A DNA stretch of 64,000 bases from Erpobdella octoculata (GCA_963978895.1 OZ022242.1:894319-958318), one strand, 5' to 3'. Counted from the first letter of the stretch, positions 12,840-25,407 are shown. Made by a program: numbers and translations. Notes: a model not told the origin generated them from the sequence alone.

Positions 12840-12915
12840 CCCATAGGCCCTCCTAACCACAGGCGCCAGGGGGCAGCTGCCCTCTCTGTCCCCTTACAAC
12901 GACACTGGGTTTACA
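12840..12915 (-). mobile_element. DNA transposon end fragment, hAT-like
   Basis: A GC-rich patch in AT-rich surroundings. On the - strand it begins CAGTGTCGTTGTAAGGGG and continues with GGGCAGCTGCCCCC. Starts of this kind are typical of hAT element ends. No partner end was found. The same fragment is at 35,797-35,872 in duplication copy 2. Confidence 0.45.
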
Positions 12916-13290
12916 TCAGTTGTAAAATTTTAATTTTACCAATTGCATTCTATTACCAAATTGTAATTAAATTAAACTGGTTCTAAACATTTTTTGGTAA
13001 CTCTAGTCCTACACTAGTAAATCAGTTTAAATCAGTTTAATTCAATTCGTATCGTACATCGTACATTAATTTAATATAAAATTTTCACACCGCAATTTTT
13101 CAACACAAAAATTACAGGTGAAACAATAAAAAAATATGTAAATTAAACTGATCATTAACTAATAAAGGTTAGTACATTTTTCATTTATTATAGTTTTTAA
13201 TTTGTTTTAAAACCAGGTGTTTTAGACAAAAAGGTTAGCACATAACATTAGAACAAAAATACAGATTCAGAGTACCCAACTTACTTGCTT

Positions 13291-13367
13291 CGACTGCTTG
13301 AAAACTCTTTTAAAGAAAAAAAAACGTTTAAGTTCCAGCTGCAAGTTAATAAGAGCTGTCTTGCGTT
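13291..13367 (+). repeat. Block A copy, diverged
   Basis: ACTGCTTGAAAAC, GTTTAAGTTCCAGCTGC, then GTTAATAAGAGCTGTCTTGC. Confidence 0.55.
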
Positions 13368-13463
13368 AATGCAAACAATTAGTAAATGAAAAAATAGACA
13401 TGGCCGGCATATCGACCTCACTCCCAGCTAGCAATTTAACCCGTCAAAAATATCATCACAACT

Positions 13464-13575
13464 AGGGATGTCACGGGTACCCGAACCCGAACCCGAGTTT
13501 GGTGCTACCCGGTCTTTTTCTGATACCCGAACTCGAACCCGAAAGTGTGGACATTTGATACCCGAACCCGAAAAT
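13464..13575 (+). mobile_element. ACCCGA-rich end of a DNA transposon
   Basis: Begins CTAGGGATGTCACGGG and continues with repeated ACCCGAACCCGA words over about 100 bp. Elements with a GGGATGTC start and hexamer-rich ends are common hAT-type non-autonomous transposons. No inverted partner end was seen, so this is a fragment. Confidence 0.45.
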
Positions 13576-14469
13576 AATTCACAACTAAGCGTCCACTTAT
13601 TGAAACATTATTCAAAGAATAGCAACATTTTCTTGACTTGAAAGAAAATTTAAAATCATGCCTTTAGAGCATGTCACGTTGCATCAAAGCCTGTATTGCA
13701 GCAAACGGTGGTGTGACAAATTATTGACCATTTTGTTTGCATACATTGTTTTTTAATAAAAATTTATATTTCCTAGAGAGAGAGATGTTGTTTTTTGTTC
13801 AAATAAAATAATACATAATAATGAGTTTCCGCACAAAATCTTAATGACAAAGACTTACAAATGCTTAAAACACAAAAAAAAACGAGAATATTAATTACAC
13901 TGCCCATAATAACTTGGCAACCTATTTTATTACACACTTTTACTTAACTTGACTTCTCTGTCTGTTTATCCGTCTATCTGTCTATCTGTCTGTCGTCAAA
14001 TTTTGCAATCGATTTTAACTAACTTCCGGATGAGCTAGAGACTTCAAAATATAAACATACCTCCGAACTAATTAATAATGCATTCTGTCAAATTTTCGGA
14101 TCGATTGGACAAAATTTAATTAAATAATTATTTGTGATATTTTCGTCAAACTATTTATTGTCTATGCTAATATTTTTGTTATTTATGTAGTAAAAATATA
14201 AAAGTGTGTTTTTAAAAAACTTTGTTTTTGCTTCACTTGTTATACGTAAATTATATTTCGTTTATACTATGATATTCTTTTACAGCAGTGCATCTCCATA
14301 GCAGTACGTACAAACCAACAGAGCTGAAATGATTTAATTTTTAAATTTAACTAACTATACTTGACATTGATCAGATGTGTAGTGAAGTTTGCATACACCA
14401 GAAAGAATGATATACCAACAGCTCCCTAATTTTGTTTTAAAGAAATGAAATACCAAAATCTACCTAATT

Positions 14470-14525
14470 TTGCTTTGAAAGAATTAATTTTAACTTCCTG
14501 CCGCCCGCTAACAAAGGGTGTCCTG
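14470..14525 (+). repeat. Block A copy
   Basis: GCTTTGAAAGAATTAATTT, AACTTCCTGCCGCCC, then GCTAACAAAGGGTGTCCTG. Confidence 0.8.
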
Positions 14526-15224
14526 TGTTGTGAAAACATTTTCTTAAAGTTTACGTTTTACTTTATTTTTTTATTAATTTTCACTTTGTTTTATACCAAC
14601 AATAATGTTTACCGAATGTTTAAGTCAAATTTTGTCGTTTGTTGAAATGTTTGTTTTTCGATTAAAAAACAGATTCTAAGAGGGGCAATTCACTTCATCA
14701 CTAAAGATTTAGTAACACCTTTTAAAAATCGGTGCAATTCACTTTAACACTAAAAATTTATTAACACTTTTAAAGTTTTAATGAGCTGTGAAGAAAATTT
14801 TACGCCATTTACTAAAACACAATTTGAGCGTCGAATTCTTTCATCGTCATAGCAACTTCTTTTGTTTACCATTCAACGAGGTAATATTTTTACAATACGA
14901 TTTCGCTATAAAGATTTATAACTGTCTGATAAGGATGTTTTAAAATATTTAAATTAAAGTGTTATCATCAGATTTTGTTCCAGAAAAAGGCATAGATCAT
15001 AACTTATTGCATGAAAAATATTTACAAACTCTACCATCATCACCAATGCATTAACTTCTTTCCTGATCGCAGCCATATATTTTCTTACCATCTACACAAA
15101 ACATCAATTTCAAAGAACAGAGTTTAATTAAAAGTTATATTAATATTTTTTTTAAACTTTATAAATGTTGATTTTATTTTGTTATAAATTAAAAAAAACT
15201 GTATCATTTGTTTTCTATAAGTGA

Positions 15225-15720
15225 TAATAATTCAATCCAATCCTGTAACAAAACTCATGTAATAGAACACACTTTCTGTGACAACCACAGTAATTAGTTA
15301 AAATCTAACGCGATCCTGTATCCTAGTTAAAATTTGAACCCCATGATCTCAAATTCAAGTTTTTATGACAATTCAAACTTTTTATAAATCTAAGTAAAAG
15401 AAATTTAAAAAAATACATGATTTCTGCTGAACGAAATAGTTTAGTTTTGCATTTTAAAGTTTAGAAAAATGTGTTTTGTTTAAGTTGTAATGTTTAACTA
15501 GAAGTTATATTCATATCTTTTTCTTAATCTGTTTACACGTTAATTCTATTTTGTATTAAATAAAAAAAACTGTATTATTTGTTTTGATATGTAATGACAA
15601 TTCAATCCAATCTTGTAACGAAACTCATCTCATAGATCAAACTTTCTGTAAAAACCACAGTAATTAATTAAAATCTAACAAATGCGTTTTTGTAACCCAG
15701 TCGTCCTATAATTGCAGTAA
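15225..15720 (+). repeat. D and E blocks, older copies
   Basis: D-like sequence starts at about 15,232 and again at about 15,600 (TTCAATCCAATC, AACTCATCTCATAGA, CCACAGTAATTA). An E-like sequence lies between them at about 15,430. They match the D and E blocks at 6,250-6,620 at lower identity. Confidence 0.6.
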
Positions 15721-15787
15721 CACAAAGAAAAACAAATTGTATATAACTACATTAGACTTTGATTTCTATGTACAACCGCATGTAATT

Positions 15788-15842
15788 GACTTGAAATAAA
15801 AATATTTAACTTCCAGCCGCTCGCTAACAAAAGGTGTCCTGC
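15788..15842 (+). repeat. Block A copy, consensus-like
   Basis: ACTTGAAATAAAAATATTT, AACTTCCAGCCGCTC, then GCTAACAAAAGGTGTCCTG. Confidence 0.85.
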
Positions 15843-16299
15843 TTAGAGTTCACATCGTTTATTTGTGATACATTTATTTTTATTTTCATTTTTCATAATC
15901 GTTTATAGTTCTTTATATCAAGTGTTTTAGGACTGACTATTAAACTCTACGACCACTATATCTAAGATTGACTAATTATATTTTTCATTAAATCCATTAT
16001 ATTAATTTCACCGCCGTTATTGCTTGCTTGCTTGAATGTTTGCAAATCTTCTATAAAATGTGCTTTATAATGAAATAGCTAATACCTTTTAAAATAGTTA
16101 TTAAATTTTATGAATGTAAACGTTTTTTGTAGTTTTGACGACCTGAATTTCATCGACGATTTCGGCTCTCCGTCATGTTCAATTGAAACATCTGAAAACT
16201 ACTAGTTTTTATTTAGTTTTTAGTAACATTTGATACAAATTTATTAAATCTAACTATTAGATTTAGAAAGTGTGCTGAGGTTTTAACGAATCAATCAGA

Positions 16300-16412
16300 A
16301 GCATATATTTATGGGCTCCTACCCACGTTCTTTACAGACGCCGGTCACGCCCGCTGGATTCGAACCACCGCCTCTTTCGTCTTGCGGCTTTATCACAATC
16401 GCCTGGGCAGAA
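16300..16412 (-). mobile_element. tRNA-derived SINE copy 1
   Basis: Read on the - strand it has a Pol III B-box-like GGTTCGAATCC (16,356-16,366). The tail GTGACCGGCGTCTG then GTGGGTAGG and CCATAAAT follows. The same tail follows the B box in the copies at 23,792, 41,149 and 42,013. It sits at the same place in its array module as the copy at 23,792, so it was inserted before that module was duplicated. Confidence 0.7.
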
Positions 16413-16464
16413 TTATAATTTCACTCAGTTTAAAAAATTAAGAAAATTGTTTATCTACAAATGT

Positions 16465-16640
16465 ATTTCTCTCTCTCTCTAGCTTTCCCTATCTTTCTCT
16501 CTATTTTCTCTCTTGTTCTTTTTTTCTCTTTTCATTTTATTTATTTCGTCCTTCCTTTTTTCTTGTTTTCCTCTTTTTCCATATCCCTCGCATTTTCTGT
16601 TTATTTCCCTCAATCTTTTTTTTCTCTTCTTTTCCTCTAA
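16465..16640 (+). repeat. Pyrimidine-rich tract 1
   Basis: A long T/C tract (CTCTCTCTCTCTAGC and onwards) followed by AAAACATACCAAGATGAAAA. Homologous tracts are at 23,965 and 25,968. The ORF across it is only low-complexity Phe/Leu/Ser. Confidence 0.7.
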
Positions 16641-17094
16641 ACTCAAAAAACATACCAAGATGAAAAAAATACCACCTTGGCGTTTTTTAACGGGAAAAAA
16701 ACATAACTAAAATTATGAATTAAAGTTGAAAACAATTAATATTTTTAGAACAATATTAAACTTAGTTGCAACTTAGAATTTTTTAAAGAAGAAAGTAAAC
16801 AAATATAATAGTCAAGCAAATATTGTTTCTGTAGTTTTCCTAAATTTCAACTAATACTTATTTTTCGAAACATTGCTGTTGCAGTGTAAAAATCCTCCAC
16901 GTCGATAAGACTCCGGCGCCGAAGCGTAACCTATCAAAGAGATACGTCGATTTGTCTGAGACAGTTTGAAAGTGAAGTTTTTATGTGCGTTATCAAAGTA
17001 GCTTCTAGTTTAATAAAACTTGACTGAATGCTTTAATGGTAACGATGTGAAATGGCTGGTAACGATGAGAAATGGACAGCGACACGGCGCTGTA

Positions 17095-17147
17095 AGTAAA
17101 ACACAATTTAAGTATTCGTCGTGTTTTACACAGAGGTGTTTTTGGTC
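17095..17147 (+). repeat. Block B copy
   Basis: GTAAAACACAATTTAAG, ATTCGTCGTGTTTTACAC, then AGAGGTGTTTTTGGTC. The 5' part is degraded. Confidence 0.7.
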
Positions 17148-18262
17148 GATTCTAACTTGTAGAGTGCATTTCGATGGAAAAGAAATAACTAGTGAAGTGT
17201 TCAGTTTTATTTAAATAAAAATACATGTAAAACATGTAACATTTGAGTAATAATTTATGATTAAATTTATCGTTTAATTATTTATCTGAAAATCAACAAA
17301 ATCACAGTAAATTTTCATAATTTAGTTAGAAACTCTTAGGCTTCTTAAAACTATAATTCAGTTTGAAAATTTTCATCTCCTTTAACTTCCTGTTAATTAA
17401 ATGTAGTATACAAACAAAAAATAACATATTTCAAACAAACCAATGTTGTATTTCAATATGTTTTGTTTTACCTCGTTCTTGTACAAAAACAGTTGTCTTG
17501 TTTTGATTTTTGAAAAAAATGTTTTAGTTAAAAAAACAAACAAACCTGTTACAAAAATTACAATAATGTTGTAGTTTTTTCAACTTCTATTTACAGTTTT
17601 TCAGCAAATGAAGTATATATATCCACAATTGTTGTTTTCTGCATAATACACTCCTTATTTGATAAAATGTTGGAACACGTTTAACAAGCAAATAAACAGG
17701 ATAAACATAGTAAAATTGACAAAAATTACTATTAAATATTTTGTTTTTTATTTTGTTTTTTATTTTTTTTGTTATTACTTTATATCAACAAATTTTCACA
17801 AGCAACCGTTTAATCTTTTATTTCAATTACAATTTTTTAAGTTCCATTCGGCCTTTAACAAATAATTAAATAACAACACTTGCTAATTAACTGGCGCCTC
17901 ATAGAATTGTCCGCGTTGAATGAGAAGATATGGAAACCTAATGAATTAGGTTGTTATTTCTTTTAGATTCCACCAGAAGAGTTTAAGATTTTTTTCATAA
18001 GTAAATCCAAAGTGCTGACTTTTTTATTTGTTTCTCTGTCCCCCTTTTTTCTCTAGTTTTCGTTATTTTTGTTCACTCTCTCTTTCTTTTTCTTTATTTC
18101 TCACTCTCTCAGAAAGATAAACCAAAGCAATGCTCCCTCTACGTCTATTAAAATACAGATAATACAGTTTGCCGTTGGGCTTCAATTGTTTTAAAACCTC
18201 ATCACGATAGTTACGCAACGACCCATGCGAGAAAACAGATACCCGAGTAAGCACCCTAGGAA

Positions 18263-18333
18263 GAACCGCTTCAACAACGCTCGGAAAGAAAAACATTTAA
18301 CTTTCAACCGCCCGTTAACAGGAGGTGTCCTGC
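18263..18333 (+). repeat. Block A copy
   Basis: AACCGCTTCAACAACGC, AAACATTTAACTTTCAACC, then CCCGTTAACAGGAGGTGTCC. Confidence 0.8.
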
Positions 18334-18847
18334 AAGGTGCACATATATATATTTTTTTAACGTTGAGTGATAAACTTTCTACTCTGTACCCATTTATATT
18401 TTTCACTGTCACGGTAACCTGGTAATGCCAGAGGTTTAAAAAAAATTTATCTCCTTCAGGCCACGTGTCCACAAAAACCTTGTGCGTATGGTGGCCTCGC
18501 TACACCAAAATCAAAAAATAATACACAGGCTCGCGCTCCATAAACACATCACGGAGACATTCACACGGTCTAAATTGTCTCAGACAGATACAGACGTTCA
18601 ACAACAACAAACCAACAACCGACAATCCAACATAATGAACACGAACAACTCTCGCAAACACCGCAACTACTATCATCACCAGTGCGGGCATTTCTGCGAT
18701 GTATTCGTACAGTAATGCGCGTTAATAACAGCTAAAATACTGTGAAAAAGATTTGATTCCAGGAACTTAAATCACCAAAGTGTTAAATCAACGCGATTCC
18801 ATCCAACCGTAGTGAATACTAACATATCGAAGCATGAAAGACAGTTC

Positions 18848-18920
18848 TGACCGCCTGAAAACGCTTGGAATAAAAACATTTAACTTTCAACGTGCGTTAA
18901 CAACATAACAGCTGTCCTAC
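18848..18920 (+). repeat. Block A copy with a small insertion
   Basis: GACCGCCTGAAAACGCTTGG, ACATTTAACTTTCAACG, then GTTAACAACATAACAGCTGTC. A few extra bases split the usual TTAACAAGAGGTGT, and the core reads AGCTGT. Confidence 0.6.
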
Positions 18921-19413
18921 AAGATGCAAAGATTTTCTCTGAATTGACAAGCAATTGTTACCTTAAACGTATCTATATTTTTTAGAATGACAATGTTTCT
19001 GTTTTATTTTGTAGTTTATAGATAATTGGCCTAAAGAATATGCCACTTTAAACATTGTTACATTTTAATCTTTAAGTTGAACTAGCAGGGTTACCTGCAA
19101 TAGCGGATTTAGCATCAGGCATGTTTTTTTAAAGACATTGTCGCTTTCATTCTTTTCATTGAGTTTAATACATTTTAGTCAAACAAGTTACTATGAAAAT
19201 TGTTGCAAACATTTGTAAACAACTCGAGAGACTTCAGGTACTTCTGTAAAATTCATGCAAAGGTTTCTGAAATCATTTTCTTATTTTTCTTAGCCCAGCC
19301 AGAGTTCGAACTTTGTCCTATTGGTCAAAAAGACGTCAACTTTCGATTTCATCTCAGAAAATAGGCGCACTTGCAGAGCCGCAATTACATATCATATAAC
19401 TAATACATTCGTA

Positions 19414-19483
19414 ATACCGCTTGTTTATGGCTTGAAAGAAATATATTTAAATTCCTGCCGCCCGCTAACAAAAGGTGTCTTGC
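19414..19483 (+). repeat. Block A copy
   Basis: TACCGCTTGTTTATGGCTTG, ATATTTAAATTCCTGCCGCC, then GCTAACAAAAGGTGTCTTGC. The next 200 bp resemble those after the copy at 15,788, including TTCACCGCC..T and GCTTGCTTGAAT. Confidence 0.8.
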
Positions 19484-20763
19484 TCAAAGCCCGCATATTT
19501 ATTTTTCATGCATTTCTTTTTATTATTTATTTTTTATAATAGTTCATAGTTCTTTCAACAAGTGTTTTAAGATTGATTATTTAGAGTACTTTTTTTTTAA
19601 ATTAACAATATTAACTTCACCGCCAGTCTTGCCTGCTTGCTTGAATTTTTGCAAACCTTGAAAGTGGAAATTAACTATAACTTTTTGTCATCCAGTTGTG
19701 TTGAAAATTGAAATATAGGCTTGCTCCCGATGACAATGCATTCTATTAAAGTTTTAAAATTTTTTGACAATTTCTTTTCAAGAAATGGTCAAAAATTTAC
19801 TTTTAAATAAATAATTTAAAATATTAACTACTTATGTTTTAAAAAAAAACAAATAAACACAATTATAAAAATGTTTACATAAGAAATTCTAAAGAAATGT
19901 CGCTTAAAAACATAATAATAATAATACTGAAAATGAGCAATAATGAAAAACCGGAAACTCCTGAAATAATAAGATAAGAAGATATTTGTGACAAAAACCT
20001 CGTTTTTTACAGTTTAATTGTAACGACAATACTGCTTACAGAACGTGTACGTCGTCCATGACAAAGTTTAAAATTGTATTGTAAAAATATTATCCCGGTC
20101 TCCGGTCTAGAAAAGAAATTCGGTAGATGGCAACCTGTTAGCATCCACCTCTACGAGACCGGACGTTTACTAAAAGTCTTCGTTAGTTGTTAAACCAGTA
20201 ACACCATATATTCTTTATTTGTTCATTTTCTATAATTAACACGGTACGCAAATCCGACCAACTTAATTCTCTTCAGAACTCGAATTTGTTTTAAACGTTT
20301 CCTTGAAACTCATTTTTTATATTTAAAAATGAAGAATAAATTATTTAATTAATTAAAATTAAAATGTATTACATTTTTCCATTTTAAATAAATTATGTAC
20401 ACTAATTATCATAATGTTTGAACTATTGGTTACTTTTCATCCTTGTTATAGCTAATTATAGCCGAGAATGTATTAATCCGCCACTTCCGGCCGTTTGTGT
20501 GAAGGTTTTCCTATTTTATATTGCCTGATAACACATAAAATAAGAGATGTGTTGCGTAACGTAAAATACACTGATGAAATTATTTAGAAAAAGCATTCTT
20601 TGTGTTTGTTAAATTACGGGAATTCATACCTGCTACTTTAAAGACAATGCACCTACTTACAATTTATTGTTAATATTATGCCGTCCGAACAAATATACCT
20701 TTGATGGTACCGCTCAATTCTGCTTGTTATTGTTGTTGTTTATTTAAGTCCTTGTCACTTTTT

Positions 20764-20820
20764 CTGCTCTGAAAGAAATTTATTTAAGATTCAGCCGCCC
20801 GTTAACAAGAGGTGTCCTCA
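20764..20820 (+). repeat. Block A copy
   Basis: CTGCTCTGAAAGAAATTTAT, TTAAGATTCAGCCGCCC, then GTTAACAAGAGGTGTCCTC. Confidence 0.8.
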
Positions 20821-21343
20821 AGAATACAATACAAAGTGTCTATATACTTTTTGATTGTATTTATCTTTCTTTTTATTTAACTTTCAAACATCTTTCATTT
20901 TTATAACAAATAAAAAGTGAATACAAAAAAAAACAGCATATGCTCGATGATCGTTTAACTTTAGTGAAAATTTAGAATTATTAGTGTTTATTTACTAAAC
21001 TGTTTTATTTTAGTTTGTCATTTTAAGAACTATCATTTTAACCATAAAATTATAATAAACGTTCTAGATAATAAATTCTTATTTGAGAGAGCATTCCGTT
21101 CTGGATGCTGTTGTGAGCGCCATGCAAATGTTCCATACTAACTTAAATGTGGATATTCTAAACATCGTGTGCAATACAATACAATACTATACAAATCAAC
21201 ATTTACAGCACGCGCTTATTAAAAATCAAGTCTGAAATAACTTTTACCAAAATCTAATTGCAAGTTAAAATAGGTCTAAGATCGTTACTAGTTTTTTCCT
21301 TTGGATATATTAAATTTCAGTTGAGAACAGTTTTTTGAGGGTA

Positions 21344-21420
21344 ATACCTCACCACAAAATCTTTGTCCGCAACACACAACTTAAACATTCGTCGTGTTTT
21401 GCTCAGAGGTGTTTTTTGTC
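21344..21420 (+). repeat. Block B copy, consensus-like
   Basis: ACCTCACCACAAAATC, GTCCGCAACACACAACTT, AAACATTCGTCGTG, then GCTCAGAGGTGTTTTTTGTC. Confidence 0.8.
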
Positions 21421-22017
21421 AACCAGTAATTTTAGAAGAGACATCAATTTAAAGAACATAGCAAATTATTATATTGTTTAGTTTAACCTATTTGTAGTGT
21501 AAAATGAACGAGAAAACCTTTTTTTGAAATTAGTATTCTTTATGATATCTCCTTGCTTGATTATTGAAACACTGAACAAAGTTAAAAAAATAACAGCACC
21601 AAGAAACAGTTTTTTTTAGTAGATTCCTTATCATTTCAATTTTTTAAACTTTAATAAAAAAGTTGAATTTAGACAAATGTTTTTTTAGAACGGATTTTTT
21701 TGTAATTATTAATAAATCTGAAGCATTTAATATGTCTTTGTTTATTTAAAAAAAACTATTTGTCTGCATAAAACACACTTGTTACGTCTTATAAACTAAC
21801 TACAAATTTCAATCTACTTTAATAAATTATAGCAAATATATCACATGTGAGCAGAAATTCATCGTTTGTGTCATTTAATTGTTTAATTTTGTTTGGTAAT
21901 TCAAGAAATGTTGGACTATTACCTAAATCTTCAAAAATATTTTACACACGTTTTAGATAATAAACTTTAATTTCAGACAGCATTCCGTCTTAGACGATGT
22001 TGTGTGCGAGTTCACCT

Positions 22018-22135
22018 CCCTCCACGCTACATTTGATTGCTTTCGGAAAGGAGTTAAAACGCATCTGTTCAATGACCTTGAAGCTTTTAACGAATTAAAG
22101 CACTATAAATTTATCAAAAACGTGATTTTGATAAT
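22018..22135 (+). pseudogene. Possible non-LTR 3' coding relic
   Basis: One frame reads CFRKGVKTHLFNDLEAF. An F-R/K-x-x-(L/V)-K-T-x-L-F motif is common at the C-terminus of CR1/L2-type LINE proteins. The stretch is short with no supporting domain, so this is tentative. Confidence 0.3.
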
Positions 22136-22310
22136 TATTATAAAGACAGCTTCTCCTTCATTTATACTGATATTAAACTGAGGTTGACTTCAGATAGCTA
22201 ATTTTAGTATTTACTTTGAAAACTTATTTTAGGGAGCCCCGTATTATTCTATCGCAAATACCATACGACGTAGCTATCTGCTATGTTGGTAAAAAAAATG
22301 TTCTACTTCT

Positions 22311-22380
22311 GACCGCTTAAACGTTTCTTAAAACTGAAATATTTAACTTAAAATAGCTCATTAACTAGGGGTGTCTCGCG
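22311..22380 (+). repeat. Block A copy, diverged
   Basis: GACCGCTTAAACG, AAATATTTAACTTAAAATAG, then ATTAACTAGGGGTGTCTCGC. Confidence 0.6.
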
Positions 22381-22942
22381 TAATAAAAACTCTTTTATTT
22401 TTTTTCATTACAACAATTATGCCTAGATAACTCATTATAGTGAGTATTTTTCTAAAAACAATACTTTGCAATAATATTCACATTTAAAGAAATTGATCGA
22501 GTCAAATTTTTCAAGCATTCAAAGGTGATTCAGCTGAATTCTTCCATAGGTGAGATAACAATTATATTAACATAATAACGTATTTAAAAAAACTTCAAAA
22601 TATAACAGAAGAGACATTGAATGTTTATTGTTGATCCTTTTCGTTGTCTGACCTAATAGAAAAGCTGTTTTTAAATGAATAATTGACATTTTAATTGAAT
22701 TAATTTTTACTAATTTTTTTAATTTATGTTATTTTTTTTGTTATGAATGGTGCAAAACTGTATTATTTCTTTTTATTAATTGATATTAATTTAAACTATA
22801 CTTAGAACAAAGCTCATCTAAAAAACAAACTATCTGTAACAACCACAGTATTTATAATATAATTAATGTATCCTAATGCTTTTCTGCAAACTAGTCACGA
22901 ATCAAATTTCCTGATGTCATATTCCAATTCTATCGATAATAA

Positions 22943-23381
22943 TTCAAATCTATTTAAGATTGAATCAAATTAATTAAAAAAACGTGTTTTTTGCTGAATA
23001 AATTAAATTTTTTGTCAGCTTCGGAGGTTAAAAATTAATGTTTTGTTTGTTCAGGTTGCATTGTTTATTTTATTAAAAAATAATTCGAACTTACTGCCAA
23101 AGTGAGCTTAATAAAATTTGAAACTTTCACTGTTTCAGAAGCACAAGAGTTTTGTAGGCACGTGGCTTGATTCACTCAAGCCCATCGACTTCAAATCTAT
23201 TTAAGATTGAATCAAATTAATTAAAAAAACGTGTTTTTTGCTGAATAAATTAAATTTTTTGTCAGCTTCGGAGGTTAAAAATTAATGTTTTGTTTGTTCA
23301 GGTTGCATTGTTTATTTTATTAAAAAATAATTCGAACTTACTGCCAAAGTGAGCTTAATAAAATTTGAAACTTTCACTGTT
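22943..23381 (+). repeat. 192 bp tandem duplication holding a copied insert
   Basis: 22,943-23,134 is repeated at 23,190-23,381 (offset 247). The spacer and unit edge at 23,136-23,196 are a 61 bp exact copy of 25,857-25,917, which lies 2.7 kb away. TTCAAAT is shared at the junction. Confidence 0.9.
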
Positions 23382-23791
23382 CTAGTGTAGAAGTAAAAAA
23401 AAATTATATGTAAGCAAAATGGCACGCTTTATAAAGAAAAAAAAACATTGCTAGCAATAATCCTCGTTAGCTTAAAAACGGATTTCATAATCATGTTCAA
23501 ACTAGTCATCTAGTTCAAGTAATTTATTTGCACGATCAACAGAAATATCTAAAAACTAATAGTTTTAATTTACTTCTTATTACCGTTTGATGAATATTTG
23601 TTCAATTTAACTATTTGCTTTAGAGATTGTGCTCAGGATTGAAAAAAGTAAAGCATACAATGAGAGAATTATATCTAAACACCCGCTGAACCGCACAAGA
23701 GAAAATGTACAAAACAATATTTCCCGGAATAAAGCTTGGTTTATTATTTTTGGAATAAAAATTATAAATAAATAAATAAAATCAACTAGAA

Positions 23792-23903
23792 GCATTCATT
23801 TATGGTCTCCTACCCACGTTCTATACAGACGCTGGTGACGCCGGCAGGATTCGAACCACCGACAGGCATATGCCTTGCAGCTTTACCACTCTCGCCTGCG
23901 CAG
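23792..23903 (-). mobile_element. tRNA-derived SINE copy 2
   Basis: The - strand has GGTTCGAATCC (23,847-23,857), then GGCGTCACCAGCGTCTG and GTGGGTAGG. An A-box-like GCGCAGGCGAGAGTGGTAAA lies about 45 bases upstream of the B box. Its flanks match those of copy 1 at 16,300. Confidence 0.75.
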
Positions 23904-23964
23904 TTTTATAATTTCACTCAAGTTAAATAATTATGACGAATTGTCTATCTAAAAATGTATTTGT

Positions 23965-24120
23965 TTCTTTATCTCCTTCTCTTAACTTTCTTTCTATATT
24001 TTTTGCTATTCTTTCTCTCTTTTCACTTTATCAATTTTTTCTTTTTTTCCTATTTTTTTTCTTACATATCTCCCGAATTTTTTCTCATCTTTTTCTTTAA
24101 TTTCGAAAAACATACCAAAA
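23965..24120 (+). repeat. Pyrimidine-rich tract 2
   Basis: T/C tract ending in TTTCGAAAAACATACC, homologous to the tracts at 16,465 and 25,968 and in the same module position. Confidence 0.7.
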
Positions 24121-24470
24121 TAAAAAATTACCCTTTTTCACTGGAAAACATATCTAAAATCATAAATTGAATACAATAAACGAAAGTTCGTTTTTTTGAG
24201 TAATTTTAAACATAGTTACAATTTATTATTTTTCAAAGAAGAAAGTAATTAAACAAATATTGCTTCTTGGGTAATTTATAGCTTCAGTGGTTTTATTTGA
24301 TAAGAGCATGAAACACGTTCCACAAAATTTAAATTTAAATAAATACTTATTTATCAATACATTGCTGTTTTAATGTAAAAATCTCAACAGTTAGAGCAAA
24401 TCGACTTCAGCACATTGTCATATCGTTGGCTAATTTGATTGGACTGACCTACTAAACAAGGTACCTGCTA

Positions 24471-24543
24471 CCTCAGCACATCGACGCTGTCCGTAACACA
24501 CAACTTAAACATTCGTCGTGTTTTACTCAGAGGTGTTTTTTGT
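24471..24543 (+). repeat. Block B copy, consensus-like
   Basis: ACCTCAGCACATCGACGC, GTCCGTAACACACAACTT, AAACATTCGTCGTGTTTT, then ACTCAGAGGTGTTTTTTG. About 150 bp downstream match the copy at 21,344. Confidence 0.85.
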
Positions 24544-24924
24544 CAACCAGTAATTTTAGAAGAGACATCAATTTAAAAAACATAGCAAATTATTTTATTG
24601 TTTAGTTTAGCCAATTTGTAGTGTAAAATGAACGGGAAAACTTATTTTATTTTTAGTGTGAATTTATATTGAAAAGAAATAACTTAATATTGAAAAAAAT
24701 AACAGTTGAAATGTTTAATTCCATTTTAATAAATAATACATGCGAAAACTTCAACAACAAATTATTAATTTATGACTAAATATATTGTTTAATAACATAT
24801 CTTAGCAATCAACCAAAGTTTTTGCTTTGTTTTATTTTAAAAAATACACAACTGTTACGTATGAAAAACTAACTAAAAATCTTAACGTTTCTATCTTTCT
24901 GAAAAAAATAGACTATATTCAAGG

Positions 24925-25022
24925 TTGAGTGTTCTGTTACTATATTTATTCTAGAAAAAATAGTTTGAGTGTTCTGTTACTATATTTATTCTAAAAAAAA
25001 TAGATTGAGTGTTCTGTGACTG
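24925..25022 (+). repeat. 40 bp tandem repeat, about 2.5 copies
   Basis: TTGAGTGTTCTGTTAC, TATATTTATTCTA, AAAAAATAG repeats at 24,927, 24,967 and 25,007. GAGTGTTCTGTGAC also occurs near 26,668 and, as GAGGGTTTTGTGAC, at 13, so the unit derives from the duplicated array. Confidence 0.85.
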
Positions 25023-25407
25023 TTTTGCAATTTAAATATAAGTTAAACACAAAATTTAAACTTGTACTTAGTAAGACACATGACAACTCAAACGTGAAAA
25101 TTTTATTTGAACTTATGTGAAAACGTCTATGAGAACTACGACTATGAGTTTCGAAAAGAGTTAAAATCTTTTGTGAAACATAAGTATCATTTAGCCATCC
25201 GATAAGCATGCAACCTAAAAATGTTGTTTTGTTTCAGCTAATAAAAATTGACTAAAAAACGTTTTTGAAGTGATCCTGAATTGAAAAAAAAACTTTATGG
25301 TTTGTGCAGTTTCACAATCACCTTTATTACGTTTTAAAACAGATTTGTTATTTATCCTCTTAAATGCTAATTTAGAAAGAAACCTATAAAAATATCACTA
25401 GTGATAA

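Larger units (their letters stand above)
1..13255 (+). repeat. Segmental duplication, copy 1
   Basis: This segment recurs in the same orientation at 26,653 to about 36,205. The match begins at the first bases of the window, so its true left edge lies outside. The block 982 to about 7,985 pairs with 27,567 to about 34,590 with only scattered substitutions and small indels. The outer parts are patchier. Two blocks differ in presence: about 8,860-12,360 is absent from copy 2, and an inverted-repeat element at 7,993-8,834 is also absent there. No gene was recognised in it. A collapsed or retained haplotype in the assembly could also produce two copies. Confidence 0.9.

Noticed and set aside
16340..16412. 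tRNA genes at the four GTTCGAATCC sites
   Set aside because: The cloverleaf cannot be completed and the shared body beyond it marks a SINE.
20095..20165. GC-rich CCGGTCT/AGACCGG hairpin as a structured RNA
   Set aside because: Only a 7 bp pairing around a loop of more than 50 bases, with no second copy to test it.
21344..21425. Block B as a Pol III gene ending at its T-run
   Set aside because: Block B ends in five or six T, but no convincing A/B box or upstream promoter was found, and block A lacks the T-run.
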